Source of the DNA: a virus
Virus record (IMG/VR): IMGVR_UViG_3300030012_000996
Coordinates: 1 to 50,230 of that record
Length of the DNA stretch: 50,230 bases
Reading direction: 5' to 3' (one strand)
The notes below the pieces were generated by a model, which saw only the letters and a program-made list of their open reading frames with translations, did no database searches and was not told the DNA's origin. Made by a program: the position numbers and the translations under genes. This document shows, piece after piece, positions 10,501 to 17,945 of the stretch (the first letter of the stretch is position 1; the number at the start of each line of letters is the position of its first letter).

Positions 10501-10518
10501 TTTAGCTTAATCTTTTAA
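4594..10518 (+). CDS. Giant repetitive tail fibre protein, 1974 aa
   Basis: The longest gene of the genome. The sequence is Thr/Ser/Asn/Gly-rich and built of recurring modules: SNSATAVASQQSIKAYVD, TAQDLD.TDG, IDLDSETLG, GGTGLTS, and LTNKTLTSPVLNGTLSG in the first third; TTGNYVATI, SNEIEVSGSGSE and ATALATARAI in the middle; three tandem ELNILDG units at 9085-9190; and two FTGDGSTTAFTLS blocks near 9640 and 9850. Such repeats form long trimeric beta fibres in marine phages. Host contact is the likely role. The repeated peptides are encoded with different codons each time. No C-terminal self-cleaving chaperone domain is evident. Its place between capsid and connector genes is unusual. Confidence 0.85.
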   Translation: MSAVDSITITNTDQTNQIEITSTDGITITTVGTQGLAGPSAIMSRGLDQTTATSTNNGALLVYDHGNEKWTASNTSAAQSLTQLIYNLQIGGGGTTVTTILDQDNMSSNSATALATQQSIKAYVDSQVTAQDLDLTDGDGNNLSIDLDSQTLGLIGGDGIDSTISSTNFTFSLDSTVTRLSAHQTLTNKTLTSPVLNGTLSGTAFLDEDNFASNSATAVASQQSIKAFVEAAITAEDLDITDGSNNGSIDLDSETLGILGGTGLTSSLSGNNITLAIDSTVATLTGTQTLTNKTLTAPVIATISNSGTVTLPTGTETLVGRATTDTLTNKTLTAPTINSPKLNDSTTVTTTGAELNILDGGTSASSVVIVDADQIIVNDNGTMKQIAVTRLDTYVSGTTATLTNKTLTSPVLNGTLSGNAFLDEDDMSSNSATKVASQQSIKAYVDAQLTAQDLDVSDGSNDISIDLDSESLTLAGGTGLTSTANTNTVTFAIDGTVATLAGSQTLTNKTIDVDNNTLSNIEVDNLKSGVLDTDLTSVAATDTTIASAKAIKTYVDSQVTAQDLDISDGSNSIAIDLDSETLSLLGGTGITSTASNNGVTFAIGQSVGTSDNVQFGTVTAALSGNASTATALETARNIGGVSFDGTSSINLPGVNATGNQDTSGNAATATALATGRTIALSGDVTASGVSFDGTGNISLTTTIAANSVALGTDTTGDYVGTITGGTGIDSSGATSGEGIAHTLSLDLNELATETTIADDDFIAMVDATDSASGKITFENLEDAIFSSVSGDIAIAEDGTATIQANSVALSTDTTGNYVAGISGTTNEIEVSGSGSEGASVTIGLPDNVTISGNLTVNGTTTTTDTNELHVNDPLIKLAKDNTANSIDIGFYGQYRASGSNNQFTGLFRDQNDSGKYKLFELLEAEPTTTVNTSGTGYQAATLVANFEGPLTGNASTATALATARAIALSGDVVGTANFDGSAGISISTTIQANSVALGTDTTGNYVATIAGTSNEIEVSGSGSETAAVTIGLPAATEVTTSLGVGGGSTNGVVIEQGAIKIKNGGTQSNILFYCESSNAHYVKLQAPAHSAFSGNPTLTLPATTGTIVASGDSGTVSNTMLANSSVNFGGVSLALGASDTTPAFNLQDATGYPTSSLTGTITNSQLAGSIANSKLANSSVSFGGISLALGASDATPAFDLSDATNYPTSSLSGTITNAQLAGSIANSKLSNSAITVSDGSNTTAVALGSTITFAAGEGLDVAESSGTVTFSAEDATSSNKGVASFTSDFSVSSGAVSLGASGVTAASYGSATAVPVVTIDAKGRVTSATTAAISTSFTLTDGSNNQTISGGDTLTVAGTSNEVDVAVSATDTLTIGLPNDVTISNNLTVSGNLSVTGTTTQTGSVVTDNNFTGLTNANSANSTDFGFYGKYVVSSTTKYAGIYYDASDSGTFKIFKDTQTAPSTTVNASATGYAAADLVIAGLTTSGITIGSTAVTSTAAELNILDGVTSTAAEINILDGVTATTSEINILDGDTSASSTTLADADRVVVNDNGTMKQVALTDFETYFESALDTLNNVTSIGTLGSLTVSGDVTVDTNTLKVDSSNNRVGIGNASPDVSLDIGSFTDAIHVPVGTTAQRPGSPAAGYFRYNSTTSKFEGYTDEWGEIAGGGGASAMETNNFTGDGSTTAFTLSSSVSSEDDLIVFIEGVFQNKADYAASGTTITFDTAPANTRKVVVFHIRSSISGSSVLQNGFTGDGSTTAFTLSAAPNNENNTQVYLNGVYQNKSTYSTSGTTLTFSTAPANGVAIEVIVLSQTTINVPASNAVTTSTIADGNVTTNKINDDAVTLAKMAGLARGKLIVGDASGNPSALALGAANYVLTSDGNDVTWAASQVEESPSFTGNVAVGGTLGVTGTATFSGLVDAATIDGENFKVNGAQGSDGQLLTSTGSGVAWEDAPSSGASKGLALAFSLIF
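4900..6420 (+). repeat. Protein-level repeat array within the long fibre
   Basis: Four modules of about 100-200 residues begin near 4900, 5212, 5860 and 6195. Each carries SATxxAxQQSIKAYVD, TAQDLD, IDLDSE and GGTG elements, and three carry LTNKTL. The copies agree at the protein level but differ at most third codon positions: for SPVLNGTLSG, the copy near 5170 reads agc cca gtc tta and the copy near 5815 reads agc ccg gta ttg. There is no long DNA-level identity between copies. Confidence 0.8.
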
Positions 10519-10534
10519 TTAACGAGGAAATAAA

Positions 10535-10891
10535 ATGGCACAAGTAAACATAGCAAACGTAGCCACCATAAAACCTACTCTTGTTACTGCCACAGCAGGC
10601 ACGAGTCTGACCGCTATTATTGATGTAGCTACTGACAGTTGCATGAAAATTGATAGTATATATGTATCAAACATAGACGGGACAAACACCGCAACAGCAA
10701 GCATAGCTGTTAGTGTGGACAATGGTTCAAGCCAACAATATATTATCAAGGCCGTACCAGTACCGCCGGGAGCTTCAATATCGGTCTTAGACACACCATT
10801 ATTCTTAGATGAGACAGACTTGCTATATCACCAGGCATCAGCAGCTAGCGACATAGACGTAGTTGTTTCAGGCGTAGAGATGATTGACTAA
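10535..10891 (+). CDS. Small fibre-associated protein, 118 aa
   Basis: A beta-rich protein with KIDSIYVSNIDGTNTATASI, VPVPPGASISVLDTP and a DLLYHQASAASDIDVVVSG end. It resembles short phage proteins of about 110 residues that accompany fibre genes and are thought to be virion parts. The ribosome site is GAGG. Its TAA shares a base with the ATG of the glycine-rich adhesin gene, so the two are coupled. A structural or adaptor role between fibre and adhesin is inferred; nothing enzymatic is visible. Confidence 0.6.
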   Translation: MAQVNIANVATIKPTLVTATAGTSLTAIIDVATDSCMKIDSIYVSNIDGTNTATASIAVSVDNGSSQQYIIKAVPVPPGASISVLDTPLFLDETDLLYHQASAASDIDVVVSGVEMID

Positions 10892-12264
10892 TGATTAATA
10901 CGTTTGATGTGTACGCTTCGGACTTGCAGACAGCAATGAACATGCTTAAATCAGCAGGCTCACATTATTACGACAAGCCAAACGCAGGCCATTACAACAT
11001 TAACGACGTTGAAAAGGGCACTAGATCAAATGAATACAATAGGGCATATGCGCCTACATCTGATTATAGAGAACAATCTGTACAGACAAACGGAAAAAGA
11101 AGTGCAGTAATCTTAACTGGCAGACTATATCTTAATGGCAATTTTGCAGGTATGTATGATTATGCGTACATCAATGGCAATACAACTGTAGACACAGAAG
11201 AATATCCTAAACTAAACCATTGGTTTACAGATAATACCGACACACACTGGGCATTAGTATGCGTAGACGGGACTTTAACAACAGGTCAAAGAAATATAAT
11301 AAAACCACCAGTTAGAAAATTAGGTTTTGTATTACACACTGACGGTGATTTTACACATAACGGACTTGTATCAATGACAGGTAAAGGTGCTAATCATAGT
11401 GGTACTGGAAACTCTCATGGATATACAGCACCAGTCGCTATACCAGTCAAAAGTGGCGTAACCATACCCGCAGCAGGTGGGGCAGGTGGAGCTAGATATT
11501 CTCATTCAGCCAACTCTGCTCAAAAAAATGACGGCGGTACAGCAACTAATGGTACCGGTGGTGGTGGAAGTGGAGCATCTTTTCCAGTAGTTAGCGGTAC
11601 AACTACATCTGGCGCAGGCGCAGCAGGTACTTGTTTTAGTAGTGGGTCAGGTGGTGGTTCTATTATGCAATATCACGCTTCCACAAGTGGCGCAGACCAA
11701 TCAGGCGAAACAATGGATGCGATAGCTAATGGTGGAGCAGGTGGTAATGCCGTTGACCGATCTAGTGTTTATGGACAAATGGGTGGTTCTGGTAATCCTG
11801 CAGGTTGCATAAGAGGTTCAGACTCTATAACAACTTTAAACTTTTGGGGTGGTCAAAGTGGTAATATAAACCCTCAACCATTTCACTATTACGGATATGG
11901 AGAAGATGTAAACATTGAAGATAAAAGAGCTGTACTTGGAAACAGCTACTATCTTTCAAGACCATATTCAGTAGGTATTGGTGGAGGTGACAATGGTTTT
12001 GACGGAACCGCAGGGTGTTTATACATTTTTGTAAACGGAACATGGTCTGGAACTGGCAGAGCCTATTCACAAGGTAGTTCAACTGGTAATGCTCATGACG
12101 GCGTCTCAGGTGCAGGCGGTGGTTGTGTCGGTGGAGGTGTAGTTTGCATACTTTCAGACAGCACATCAGGCGGACCTAGTTCATATGTCACAGGTGGCCC
12201 TGTAGGTAATAACTACGGCGGTGGCGGTGGTGGAAATGGTTCAGCTATTAGAGGTACTTTCTAA
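10891..12264 (+). CDS. Glycine-rich tip adhesin, 457 aa
   Basis: Residues 1-150 are an attachment region (NHWFTDNTDTHWALVCVDG). From about 165 on the chain is dominated by Gly clusters such as AAGGAGGARY, GTGGGGSGASF, GSGGGS, GGAGGNA and NYGGGGGGNGS, separated by variable stretches. Glycine-motif stacks of this sort form the polyglycine-II sandwich of the T-even gp38-type distal adhesins, in which the loops bind the host receptor. I infer a receptor-binding tip role and expect the loops to be the fastest-changing part of the genome. It is coupled to genes on both sides (TAATG overlaps). Confidence 0.75.
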   Translation: MINTFDVYASDLQTAMNMLKSAGSHYYDKPNAGHYNINDVEKGTRSNEYNRAYAPTSDYREQSVQTNGKRSAVILTGRLYLNGNFAGMYDYAYINGNTTVDTEEYPKLNHWFTDNTDTHWALVCVDGTLTTGQRNIIKPPVRKLGFVLHTDGDFTHNGLVSMTGKGANHSGTGNSHGYTAPVAIPVKSGVTIPAAGGAGGARYSHSANSAQKNDGGTATNGTGGGGSGASFPVVSGTTTSGAGAAGTCFSSGSGGGSIMQYHASTSGADQSGETMDAIANGGAGGNAVDRSSVYGQMGGSGNPAGCIRGSDSITTLNFWGGQSGNINPQPFHYYGYGEDVNIEDKRAVLGNSYYLSRPYSVGIGGGDNGFDGTAGCLYIFVNGTWSGTGRAYSQGSSTGNAHDGVSGAGGGCVGGGVVCILSDSTSGGPSSYVTGGPVGNNYGGGGGGNGSAIRGTF

Positions 12265-12653
12265 TGGCAAAGTATTTCATACACAATAACGAACAAGAGC
12301 TAAGCATGGGAAGCCCTTATCATGATTTGCTAGGCAATGTGCCGTCAGGTTGGACGGTAGTTGAATATCAGAACGAGGGAGAGCAAGCAGATGTTTCTGA
12401 TGCAGCATTAGCTATAGAGTCCGAGGCCGGATTGACTATATCTGGCACTCCATGTATCGTAGTTGAATTAAACCTTTATGCAGGATTAAGGGACGCAAAC
12501 GGAGATGAGGTTACAACCAAAGCAAATAAATGGATTTGTATTCTAGTTGATCCGGCGGGTAGTTGGACTGATATAACCAATTCAATGACCGAGTGGGTTG
12601 CTATGGACGATCAAGCCCACGATGACTTAATAGCTATGGGCAAACCTTCGTAG
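12264..12653 (+). CDS. Fibre-cassette accessory protein, 129 aa
   Basis: Start overlaps the stop of the adhesin gene. The protein has MAKYFIHNNEQELSMGSPYH, a GWTVVEYQNEGEQAD segment and KWICILVDPAGSWTD, and an acidic C-terminal half. I do not recognise a family. Position directly after a gp38-like adhesin suggests a chaperone or assembly helper for the adhesin, or a small virion protein. There are no signal peptide, membrane segment or catalytic motif. Confidence 0.55.
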   Translation: MAKYFIHNNEQELSMGSPYHDLLGNVPSGWTVVEYQNEGEQADVSDAALAIESEAGLTISGTPCIVVELNLYAGLRDANGDEVTTKANKWICILVDPAGSWTDITNSMTEWVAMDDQAHDDLIAMGKPS

Positions 12654-12683
12654 GTGCTAGAATTTTATAAAAAGGAGTAAACT

Positions 12684-13280
12684 ATGGCAAATACTAAAGT
12701 AACACAGGAACTCATAGCAGATGATGCTGTAGGCGCGGCTCAACTTGCATCTAGCGCAGTCGTAACCGCATCTATAGTTGACGACAACGTTACGCAAGCC
12801 AAGATTGCCGATGATGCAGTAGGAGCAGACCAGTTAGCAGCCAGTGCCGTTGTAACAGCTTCAATTGTTGATGACGCAGTCACAGGCGCAAAGATAGAGA
12901 ACGCAGTAACGATTGCAACATCAGCAACTTCTCCTCTAATGGTAGCAACGACAAGTGCCAGAATTACACAAGTAGCTTTAACATCAAGCTCCAACGCGGT
13001 TGCTTGGGACGCTGCAGCTGCCGCAAACGCATATCATTTAACAACTGAAAACACTACGTTTTCGGCTCCTAGTAATGCAGTAGAGGGTGCAATTATCTCT
13101 GTTGAGATAGCCCAAGGTGGTACTGCTCGGACTATTGCATGGAACACGGTGTACGAATTCGCAGCCTCAACGGCCCCTACAATAACCGCCACCGCAAACA
13201 AAACCGACATATTAAGTTTCAGATACAACGGCTCGGTATGGCAGGAAATAGGACGAGTCCAAAACTTAGCGCAGACCTAA
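12684..13280 (+). CDS. Tail fibre protein with DDAV repeats, 198 aa
   Basis: Preceded by AAAGGAG. Residues 1-75 hold two copies of a unit of about 37 residues (DDAVGAAQLASSAVVTASIV and DDAVGADQLAASAVVTASIV) related to repeats at the C-terminus of the tail-tip protein at 23866. The remainder is a beta domain with SAVEGAIISVEIAQGG-like strands and FRYNGSVWQEIGR, a pattern common at fibre ends. A short structural fibre is likely. The two units use different codons, as in the long fibre. Confidence 0.7.
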   Translation: MANTKVTQELIADDAVGAAQLASSAVVTASIVDDNVTQAKIADDAVGADQLAASAVVTASIVDDAVTGAKIENAVTIATSATSPLMVATTSARITQVALTSSSNAVAWDAAAAANAYHLTTENTTFSAPSNAVEGAIISVEIAQGGTARTIAWNTVYEFAASTAPTITATANKTDILSFRYNGSVWQEIGRVQNLAQT

Positions 13281-13281
13281 T

Positions 13282-14727
13282 ATGGAAAGCCTGCAAAGGA
13301 CAGCAAACAGAGGAAGCATATCTACAGGTTTTGATATTTCTAACTCTCTAAAGTTTGAAGCCGACAATACTGAATATCTGCACTTCACTCCTTCAAGCCA
13401 GACTGACTACGAAAGACTAGCATTTAGTGTTTGGGTCAAAAGAACAGAGATAAGCACAACACAAACTATCGCAGAGTTCGGCAATGGTACAGCAGACACT
13501 ACACAGCTAAGAATAGGATTTGATACTAACGACAGGTTATTCTGCTACGGTAATTCTACTATTTGGAGACAAACCAATAGGGTTTTCCGCGATACGAGCG
13601 CCTATTACCACTTATTTTTTCTTTTTGACACGACAACGCCGGGAGGTGTTTCTAATAATAGAATAAGAATTTGGGTGAACGGTTCAATGATTGCTCACAC
13701 CGACTTTGGCGTTATTAACAATCCCGGTTCAGGCTCGTCAATGGGTTTTAATAGAACAACGCAACAATCTATCGGAGCGCAAAGGGAAGACGGACCTAAG
13801 AATTATTTTTGCGGATATATGTCGCAAGTATGGGCCTCTGGTGGAACGCCACCCGTTGTAACTGATTTCGGAGAATACGACGAAGATACTAATATTTGGA
13901 AACCTATAAATATAAGCGGTGTATCAGTTCCAGATGCAAACGGATTCTTCCTTGACTTTAGTTCTTCGTCAGACTTAGGTAACGACTCCAGCAGCAACAA
14001 TAACGATTTTACATTAGTAAACATAGCAGCAATTGATCAGGCTACAGATTCACCAACTAATAATTTTTGTACATTTAATGCTATTCAGAATTACACACCC
14101 TCAACGGTTTTATCAGACGGCGGCACTTTATGGGACAACCCAGCCGGACAAAACTGGCAAACAATTACAGGAACATTTGCAGTAGCAAGTGGTAAATGGT
14201 ACTGGGAAGTCAGAGGAGCGACATATGCTTTTTTAGGCATAGTAGATGTTGCGGACTCAGTAGTTCCGACAAATCCAAATGGATATTACTTAGGTTATGG
14301 TGACAACAATTCTGCTACTACTAAATCTATAGGCATGTATTCAATAAACGGTCAAGTTTATAATGCGCCGAGTGGATCGCCAGACGGAACAAGCTATACA
14401 AGTTCTAGTATGATTGGTTTTGCATTGGATATGGACAATAGGAAGATGTGGATCAGCAAGGACGGAACGTGGATAAGCACTATTGGAGACCCAACAGGAA
14501 CACCCTCTGGTGGTATTGATTTAACTTATTTGGGTGATTATGTTTATCCAGCAGCATCAGTATCTGCATCAAACGGAGTTATTTGTGCCTTTGGCGGCAT
14601 AGTGAGTCCTCATGTATCACATCACAACATGACGAATACAGACGCAAATGGATATGGGGCATTCAAGACAGCGCCACCAGCGAATTACTATTCTTTGTGT
14701 TCAAAAAATTTAGCAGAATACGGATAA
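13282..14727 (+). CDS. LamG/SPRY-like tail fibre protein, 481 aa
   Basis: Residues 15-215 look like a concanavalin/LamG-type lectin fold (SLKFEADNTEYLHFTPSS, LAFSVWVKRTEIS, RIRIWVNGSMIAH, FCGYMSQVWASGG). Residues 250-470 resemble a SPRY-type domain (GKWYWEVRGATYAFLGI, MIGFALDMDNRKMWISKDGTW). Both are sugar- or protein-binding folds that occur together in marine phage fibres, so host-surface binding is likely. No ribosome site stands out, and the start is one base past the stop of the previous gene, consistent with re-initiation. Confidence 0.75.
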   Translation: MESLQRTANRGSISTGFDISNSLKFEADNTEYLHFTPSSQTDYERLAFSVWVKRTEISTTQTIAEFGNGTADTTQLRIGFDTNDRLFCYGNSTIWRQTNRVFRDTSAYYHLFFLFDTTTPGGVSNNRIRIWVNGSMIAHTDFGVINNPGSGSSMGFNRTTQQSIGAQREDGPKNYFCGYMSQVWASGGTPPVVTDFGEYDEDTNIWKPINISGVSVPDANGFFLDFSSSSDLGNDSSSNNNDFTLVNIAAIDQATDSPTNNFCTFNAIQNYTPSTVLSDGGTLWDNPAGQNWQTITGTFAVASGKWYWEVRGATYAFLGIVDVADSVVPTNPNGYYLGYGDNNSATTKSIGMYSINGQVYNAPSGSPDGTSYTSSSMIGFALDMDNRKMWISKDGTWISTIGDPTGTPSGGIDLTYLGDYVYPAASVSASNGVICAFGGIVSPHVSHHNMTNTDANGYGAFKTAPPANYYSLCSKNLAEYG

Positions 14728-14733
14728 TTAATT

Positions 14734-15813
14734 ATGGCTTATACAACTATAGACACACCCGAAAGCTATTTCAACGTGGTCACTTATACAGGCAATGGCT
14801 CAACCCAGTCTATAACAGGAGTAGGTTTTCAACCTGACATGGTTTGGCTCAAAAGCAGAAACGCATCAGGTGACCATGTTATAACTGACTCTAGCAGAGG
14901 AACGGGTAAGCAAATAATGACAAACGGCTCAAATACTGATAGCTGGGAAGAAACAGAACAATCTGCAACTAACCGTATCACTTCTTTTGATAGTGACGGC
15001 TTTTCATTAGGCGCCAATGCAGAGGGAAATACAAACGGCGACACATATGTCGCCTGGTGTTGGAAACTTAATGGAGGAACTACAGAAACTATAGCGGCTG
15101 GTTCAACAAGTTACGATCCTTCTGAATCAACCGTGCAAAAGAACTTGACAGCAAACATAACAATATCAGAGTATCAAGGTTCTACTAGCTATGGTTCATA
15201 TTCGCATGGTCTGGGTGAGATACCCGCATTTACTTTAATTAAAGCCAAAACTATCGGCTCTAACGCGCCGCTCGTTTATTTGCACAACGCGAGAGGCTAC
15301 GATAACGCAGGGTATCTAACTACGGGCACGGGTGCAGGAAGCGCATTGTTTGATGCAGCGCCGACATCTTCAGTTGTTAACTGTAAAGATGTTAACCCCG
15401 TATTCAGACCGCAAGGCACGAAGTCTTATGTGGCATGGCATTTCGGTAACGAACAAGGTTACCAGAAAGCAGGATTAGCATATGCAAACTCTAGTACCAA
15501 TGGTACGTTTATTTATTTAGGATTCAAGCCGAGGTTTTTTATAATGAAAAGATATGATGCTAGCGGTGGCTGGTTTTGCATTGATAGCCATAGAAAACCA
15601 ACAAATACAGACTCTAACGCATTCATGCGAATGCACAATCGTGGTTCAGAGGGGACTGGAAGTGCCGGTGCTAACGACATATATGTAGATTTCTTAAGTA
15701 ACGGCGTAAAAATGAGATCAACTGACGGCGAGTTAAACGGAAGTTTATTGTATTGGGCAATAGCTGAAAGGCCCTTTGTAAGTTCAACGGGAATACCCAA
15801 CACTGCACAATAG
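14734..15813 (+). CDS. Marine-phage-type fibre protein (DUF7483-like), 359 aa
   Basis: The N-terminal pattern FNVVTYTGNGSTQSITGVGF, QPDMVWLKSRN, DHVITDSSRG, FDSDGFSLG and TYVAWCWK is a signature of a fibre family I know from sea-water phages. The C-terminal part has YLGFKPRFFIMKR and WFCIDSHRKPTNTDSN, a fold that recurs in such fibres. A host-recognition or side-fibre role is likely. It is the last large protein of the fibre cassette. Confidence 0.7.
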   Translation: MAYTTIDTPESYFNVVTYTGNGSTQSITGVGFQPDMVWLKSRNASGDHVITDSSRGTGKQIMTNGSNTDSWEETEQSATNRITSFDSDGFSLGANAEGNTNGDTYVAWCWKLNGGTTETIAAGSTSYDPSESTVQKNLTANITISEYQGSTSYGSYSHGLGEIPAFTLIKAKTIGSNAPLVYLHNARGYDNAGYLTTGTGAGSALFDAAPTSSVVNCKDVNPVFRPQGTKSYVAWHFGNEQGYQKAGLAYANSSTNGTFIYLGFKPRFFIMKRYDASGGWFCIDSHRKPTNTDSNAFMRMHNRGSEGTGSAGANDIYVDFLSNGVKMRSTDGELNGSLLYWAIAERPFVSSTGIPNTAQ

Positions 15814-15845
15814 GATAAATAAAATTATTGAGGTAAGATAATAAT

Positions 15846-16382
15846 ATGTGGGCATTAGTAGAAAATAGTAAGGTAAGCAAGGTTTTTAACAGACCGACAG
15901 CAATAACGGTAAATGATACGCAGTATCCTGCTAACATCATGGGCAGTTGGACTGCCGCACAACTTAAAACGATAGGTGTATACGAGGTCGTAATCAACGA
16001 CAGTAAGTATAAAAATCCAGAGTATTACATAAATACCAGTCAAGAGTTCAAATTTGCAAGCAATAAAGTTACTGCAAGCTATGGAACAGCGACAGCAAAA
16101 GACTTAGATAACTTAAAAAAAGAACACAAGCAATTAATAACAAATCAAGCCTATAGCTTATTACAGCCTAATGACTGGTTAGTTGTAAGAAAACAGGAAT
16201 CAGGAGCGGACATACCTAGCGACTGGACGTCGTTTAGAACTGGCGTGAGAACTGCTGCAGACAGCATGAAAACAAAGATAGATGCTGTTTCAAATGTTGA
16301 TGCTCTTGCAGCACTCTATGTCTATGACGATGCAGACCCACCAGTCAGACCTTTAGGCGAGTTCCCAACACCGCCTGAATAA
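15846..16382 (+). CDS. Putative fibre assembly chaperone, 178 aa
   Basis: The protein starts MWALVENSKVSKVFNRP and contains YPANIMGSWTAAQLKTIGVY, then a helical region (residues 85-110) and the C-terminal pattern QPNDWLVVRKQESGADIPSDW followed by FRTGVRT. This order, short N-terminal beta part plus C-terminal helical hairpin of the DUF4376 type, is typical of phage tail-fibre assembly proteins that follow fibre genes. The ribosome site is GAGGTAAG. A chaperone role is inferred. Confidence 0.6.
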   Translation: MWALVENSKVSKVFNRPTAITVNDTQYPANIMGSWTAAQLKTIGVYEVVINDSKYKNPEYYINTSQEFKFASNKVTASYGTATAKDLDNLKKEHKQLITNQAYSLLQPNDWLVVRKQESGADIPSDWTSFRTGVRTAADSMKTKIDAVSNVDALAALYVYDDADPPVRPLGEFPTPPE

Positions 16383-16414
16383 TGCTAAGATATTAATTTT
16401 TACAGGAGTAAGAT

Positions 16415-16795
16415 ATGGCAGAAGCTAAAAACAACACAGCAGAGGAAGTAAAGGTTAGTGAGTCAGAGCAACCACAATACATAACGCTTACTGAAAATGT
16501 TGAGGGTGGAGACAATATAGTCAAACATTATGCGATAGCAGATATGTCTGACGAGGCAAAAATATTGTTTGATAGGCAAGTATTAGAGCAAGACAATAAG
16601 ACTAAACTTATTAACTCTTTTAATCTACAGCTTGACAATCAAAACAGGATATTGAATAGCCTTGTTGACGATTTAAGAAAAGTGCTACCTGCAGAAGTTG
16701 ATTTACCAACCAATGAGAGTAAAGATGCCAACGAAGAAACCAGCACCGAAGAAAAAGCCAATAGCGAAGAAAAGGGCGACAAAAAAGCCAACTAA
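16415..16795 (+). CDS. Helical hypothetical protein, 126 aa
   Basis: Residues 20-45 form a beta-like region (QYITLTENVEGGDNIVKHYA), then DMSDEAKILFDRQVLEQDNKT begins a long coiled-coil helix to about residue 90. The last 30 residues are highly acidic and low in complexity. The DMSDEAK element followed by a helix recalls small structural proteins of marine phages. Its 3' 71 bases also encode the start of the next gene in another frame. Function unknown. Confidence 0.6.
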   Translation: MAEAKNNTAEEVKVSESEQPQYITLTENVEGGDNIVKHYAIADMSDEAKILFDRQVLEQDNKTKLINSFNLQLDNQNRILNSLVDDLRKVLPAEVDLPTNESKDANEETSTEEKANSEEKGDKKAN

Positions 16796-16958
16796 TGTAA
16801 GCGCTTTAGAGTTGCATGAACAGATATGCGCGATTCGCTATGAGAACCTAGATAAAAGATTGGAGTCAGGTTCGGCTAGGTTCATTCGCATGGAGGCAAT
16901 GATCTGGGGCCTTTACGCTGTAATCGTTGGTTCTTACTTATTAGAGAGGGTCGTTTAA
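16725..16958 (+). CDS. Overlapping small membrane protein with basic N-terminus, 77 aa
   Basis: The ATG at 16725 lies inside the preceding gene, in a different frame, 71 bases before its stop. Residues 1-24 are nearly all Lys, Pro, Arg and Thr. Residues 27-50 are an amphipathic helix (ELHEQICAIRYENLDKRLES) and 56-72 a single membrane helix (MIWGLYAVIVGSYLLERV). The helix-then-membrane order is like XhlA-type lysis helpers, but a membrane-bound structural role cannot be excluded. The stop shares a base with the next ATG (TAATG). Confidence 0.6.
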   Translation: MPTKKPAPKKKPIAKKRATKKPTNVSALELHEQICAIRYENLDKRLESGSARFIRMEAMIWGLYAVIVGSYLLERVV

Positions 16959-17614
16959 TGGCAGGATTAGTAACAACAACGGGACCAACCCAAGAACCAG
17001 TTACACTTCAAGAGGTGAAGGAGTACCTTAGGGTTGACGATGCAACAGACGAAAGGGTAGTAAGGCCCTTCATAGAGACAGCGAGAAGGTTCTGCGAGGA
17101 GCACACCGGACGGGCCTTGATGTCGCAGACGCTTACGCTTTTCCTGGACGCTTTTGAAGACATTGACGATCCGTTGTGGGAAGGCGTTAGAACGGGTCCG
17201 TATCTGAACTACTACAAGAACTACATTGTTTTACCGAGAGCCCCGGTAACATCTGTAACGCATATAAAGACATATGATGATGCTGATACTGCCACAACCT
17301 TTGCTGCATCTAAATACTACCTAGACAGCGCTAGGGAGCCTGCTAGAGTGGTTCTTAGAACAGGAGAGAGCTTTCCTACTGCTCTGCGTGTCGCAAACGC
17401 TATTGAAATAAGATACGTAACTGGCTATACATCACAATACAACATTCCAGAACCCATAAAGCTAGGCATCATGCAGCACATAGCTTACCTTTATGAACAC
17501 AGAGGCGATATGTATGATGCGAAACTTCCCTATCCCCCTATGTTGAGGTCATTGTACGCCCCCTATGTAATTCATAGAGGTTTGGGTTCTTCCTCACTAA
17601 TGGCTCTCGGTTAG
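16958..17614 (+). CDS. Head-tail connector, gp6-like (phiE125 gp8 family)
   Basis: A 218-residue connector that sits under the portal and starts the neck. It shows the usual start TQEPVTLQEVKEYLRVDD, FIETARRFCEEHTGRALMSQTL, PRAPVTSV, YYLDSAREPARVVLR and a C-terminal helix IMQHIAYLYEHRG. Length and motif order match the family. It is the first gene after the fibre cassette and begins the usual neck order: connector, head closure, HK97 gp10-like, tail terminator. Confidence 0.85.
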   Translation: MAGLVTTTGPTQEPVTLQEVKEYLRVDDATDERVVRPFIETARRFCEEHTGRALMSQTLTLFLDAFEDIDDPLWEGVRTGPYLNYYKNYIVLPRAPVTSVTHIKTYDDADTATTFAASKYYLDSAREPARVVLRTGESFPTALRVANAIEIRYVTGYTSQYNIPEPIKLGIMQHIAYLYEHRGDMYDAKLPYPPMLRSLYAPYVIHRGLGSSSLMALG

Positions 17615-17615
17615 T

Positions 17616-17945
17616 ATGTCAAATAGTATCGGCAAGATGCGCTATAGGGTTAAGGTTGAGAGGGCAACCAACACCAGAGATGCAGGCGGGGGCTTATCAC
17701 AGGCATTCAACTCTGTAGCAACCATATACGCAAACATCAAGCCAAAGAGCGCAAATAGCAGATATAGAGAAGGAATGCTTCAAGAAAAGGTCACGCACGA
17801 GATCACCATACGCTACATGAAGAACATTGACACTAACAGCCGGATCACGTACGGGACTAGGTCATTCGCGGTTAATGGGATCATTAACGTTGACGAACGA
17901 GACAGGTTCCTGACTCTGCTATGCGAGGAAGGCGTAGCCATATGA
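17616..17945 (+). CDS. Head closure protein, SPP1 gp16-like
   Basis: A 109-residue protein with KMRYRVKVERATNTRDAGGG and ATIYANIKPKS followed by ITIRYMKNIDTNSRITY and a GIINVDERDRFLTLLCEE end, the normal pattern of phage head-tail joining proteins of this family. It closes the neck after packaging and provides the tail attachment surface. The stop overlaps the start of the next gene (ATGA). Confidence 0.85.
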   Translation: MSNSIGKMRYRVKVERATNTRDAGGGLSQAFNSVATIYANIKPKSANSRYREGMLQEKVTHEITIRYMKNIDTNSRITYGTRSFAVNGIINVDERDRFLTLLCEEGVAI

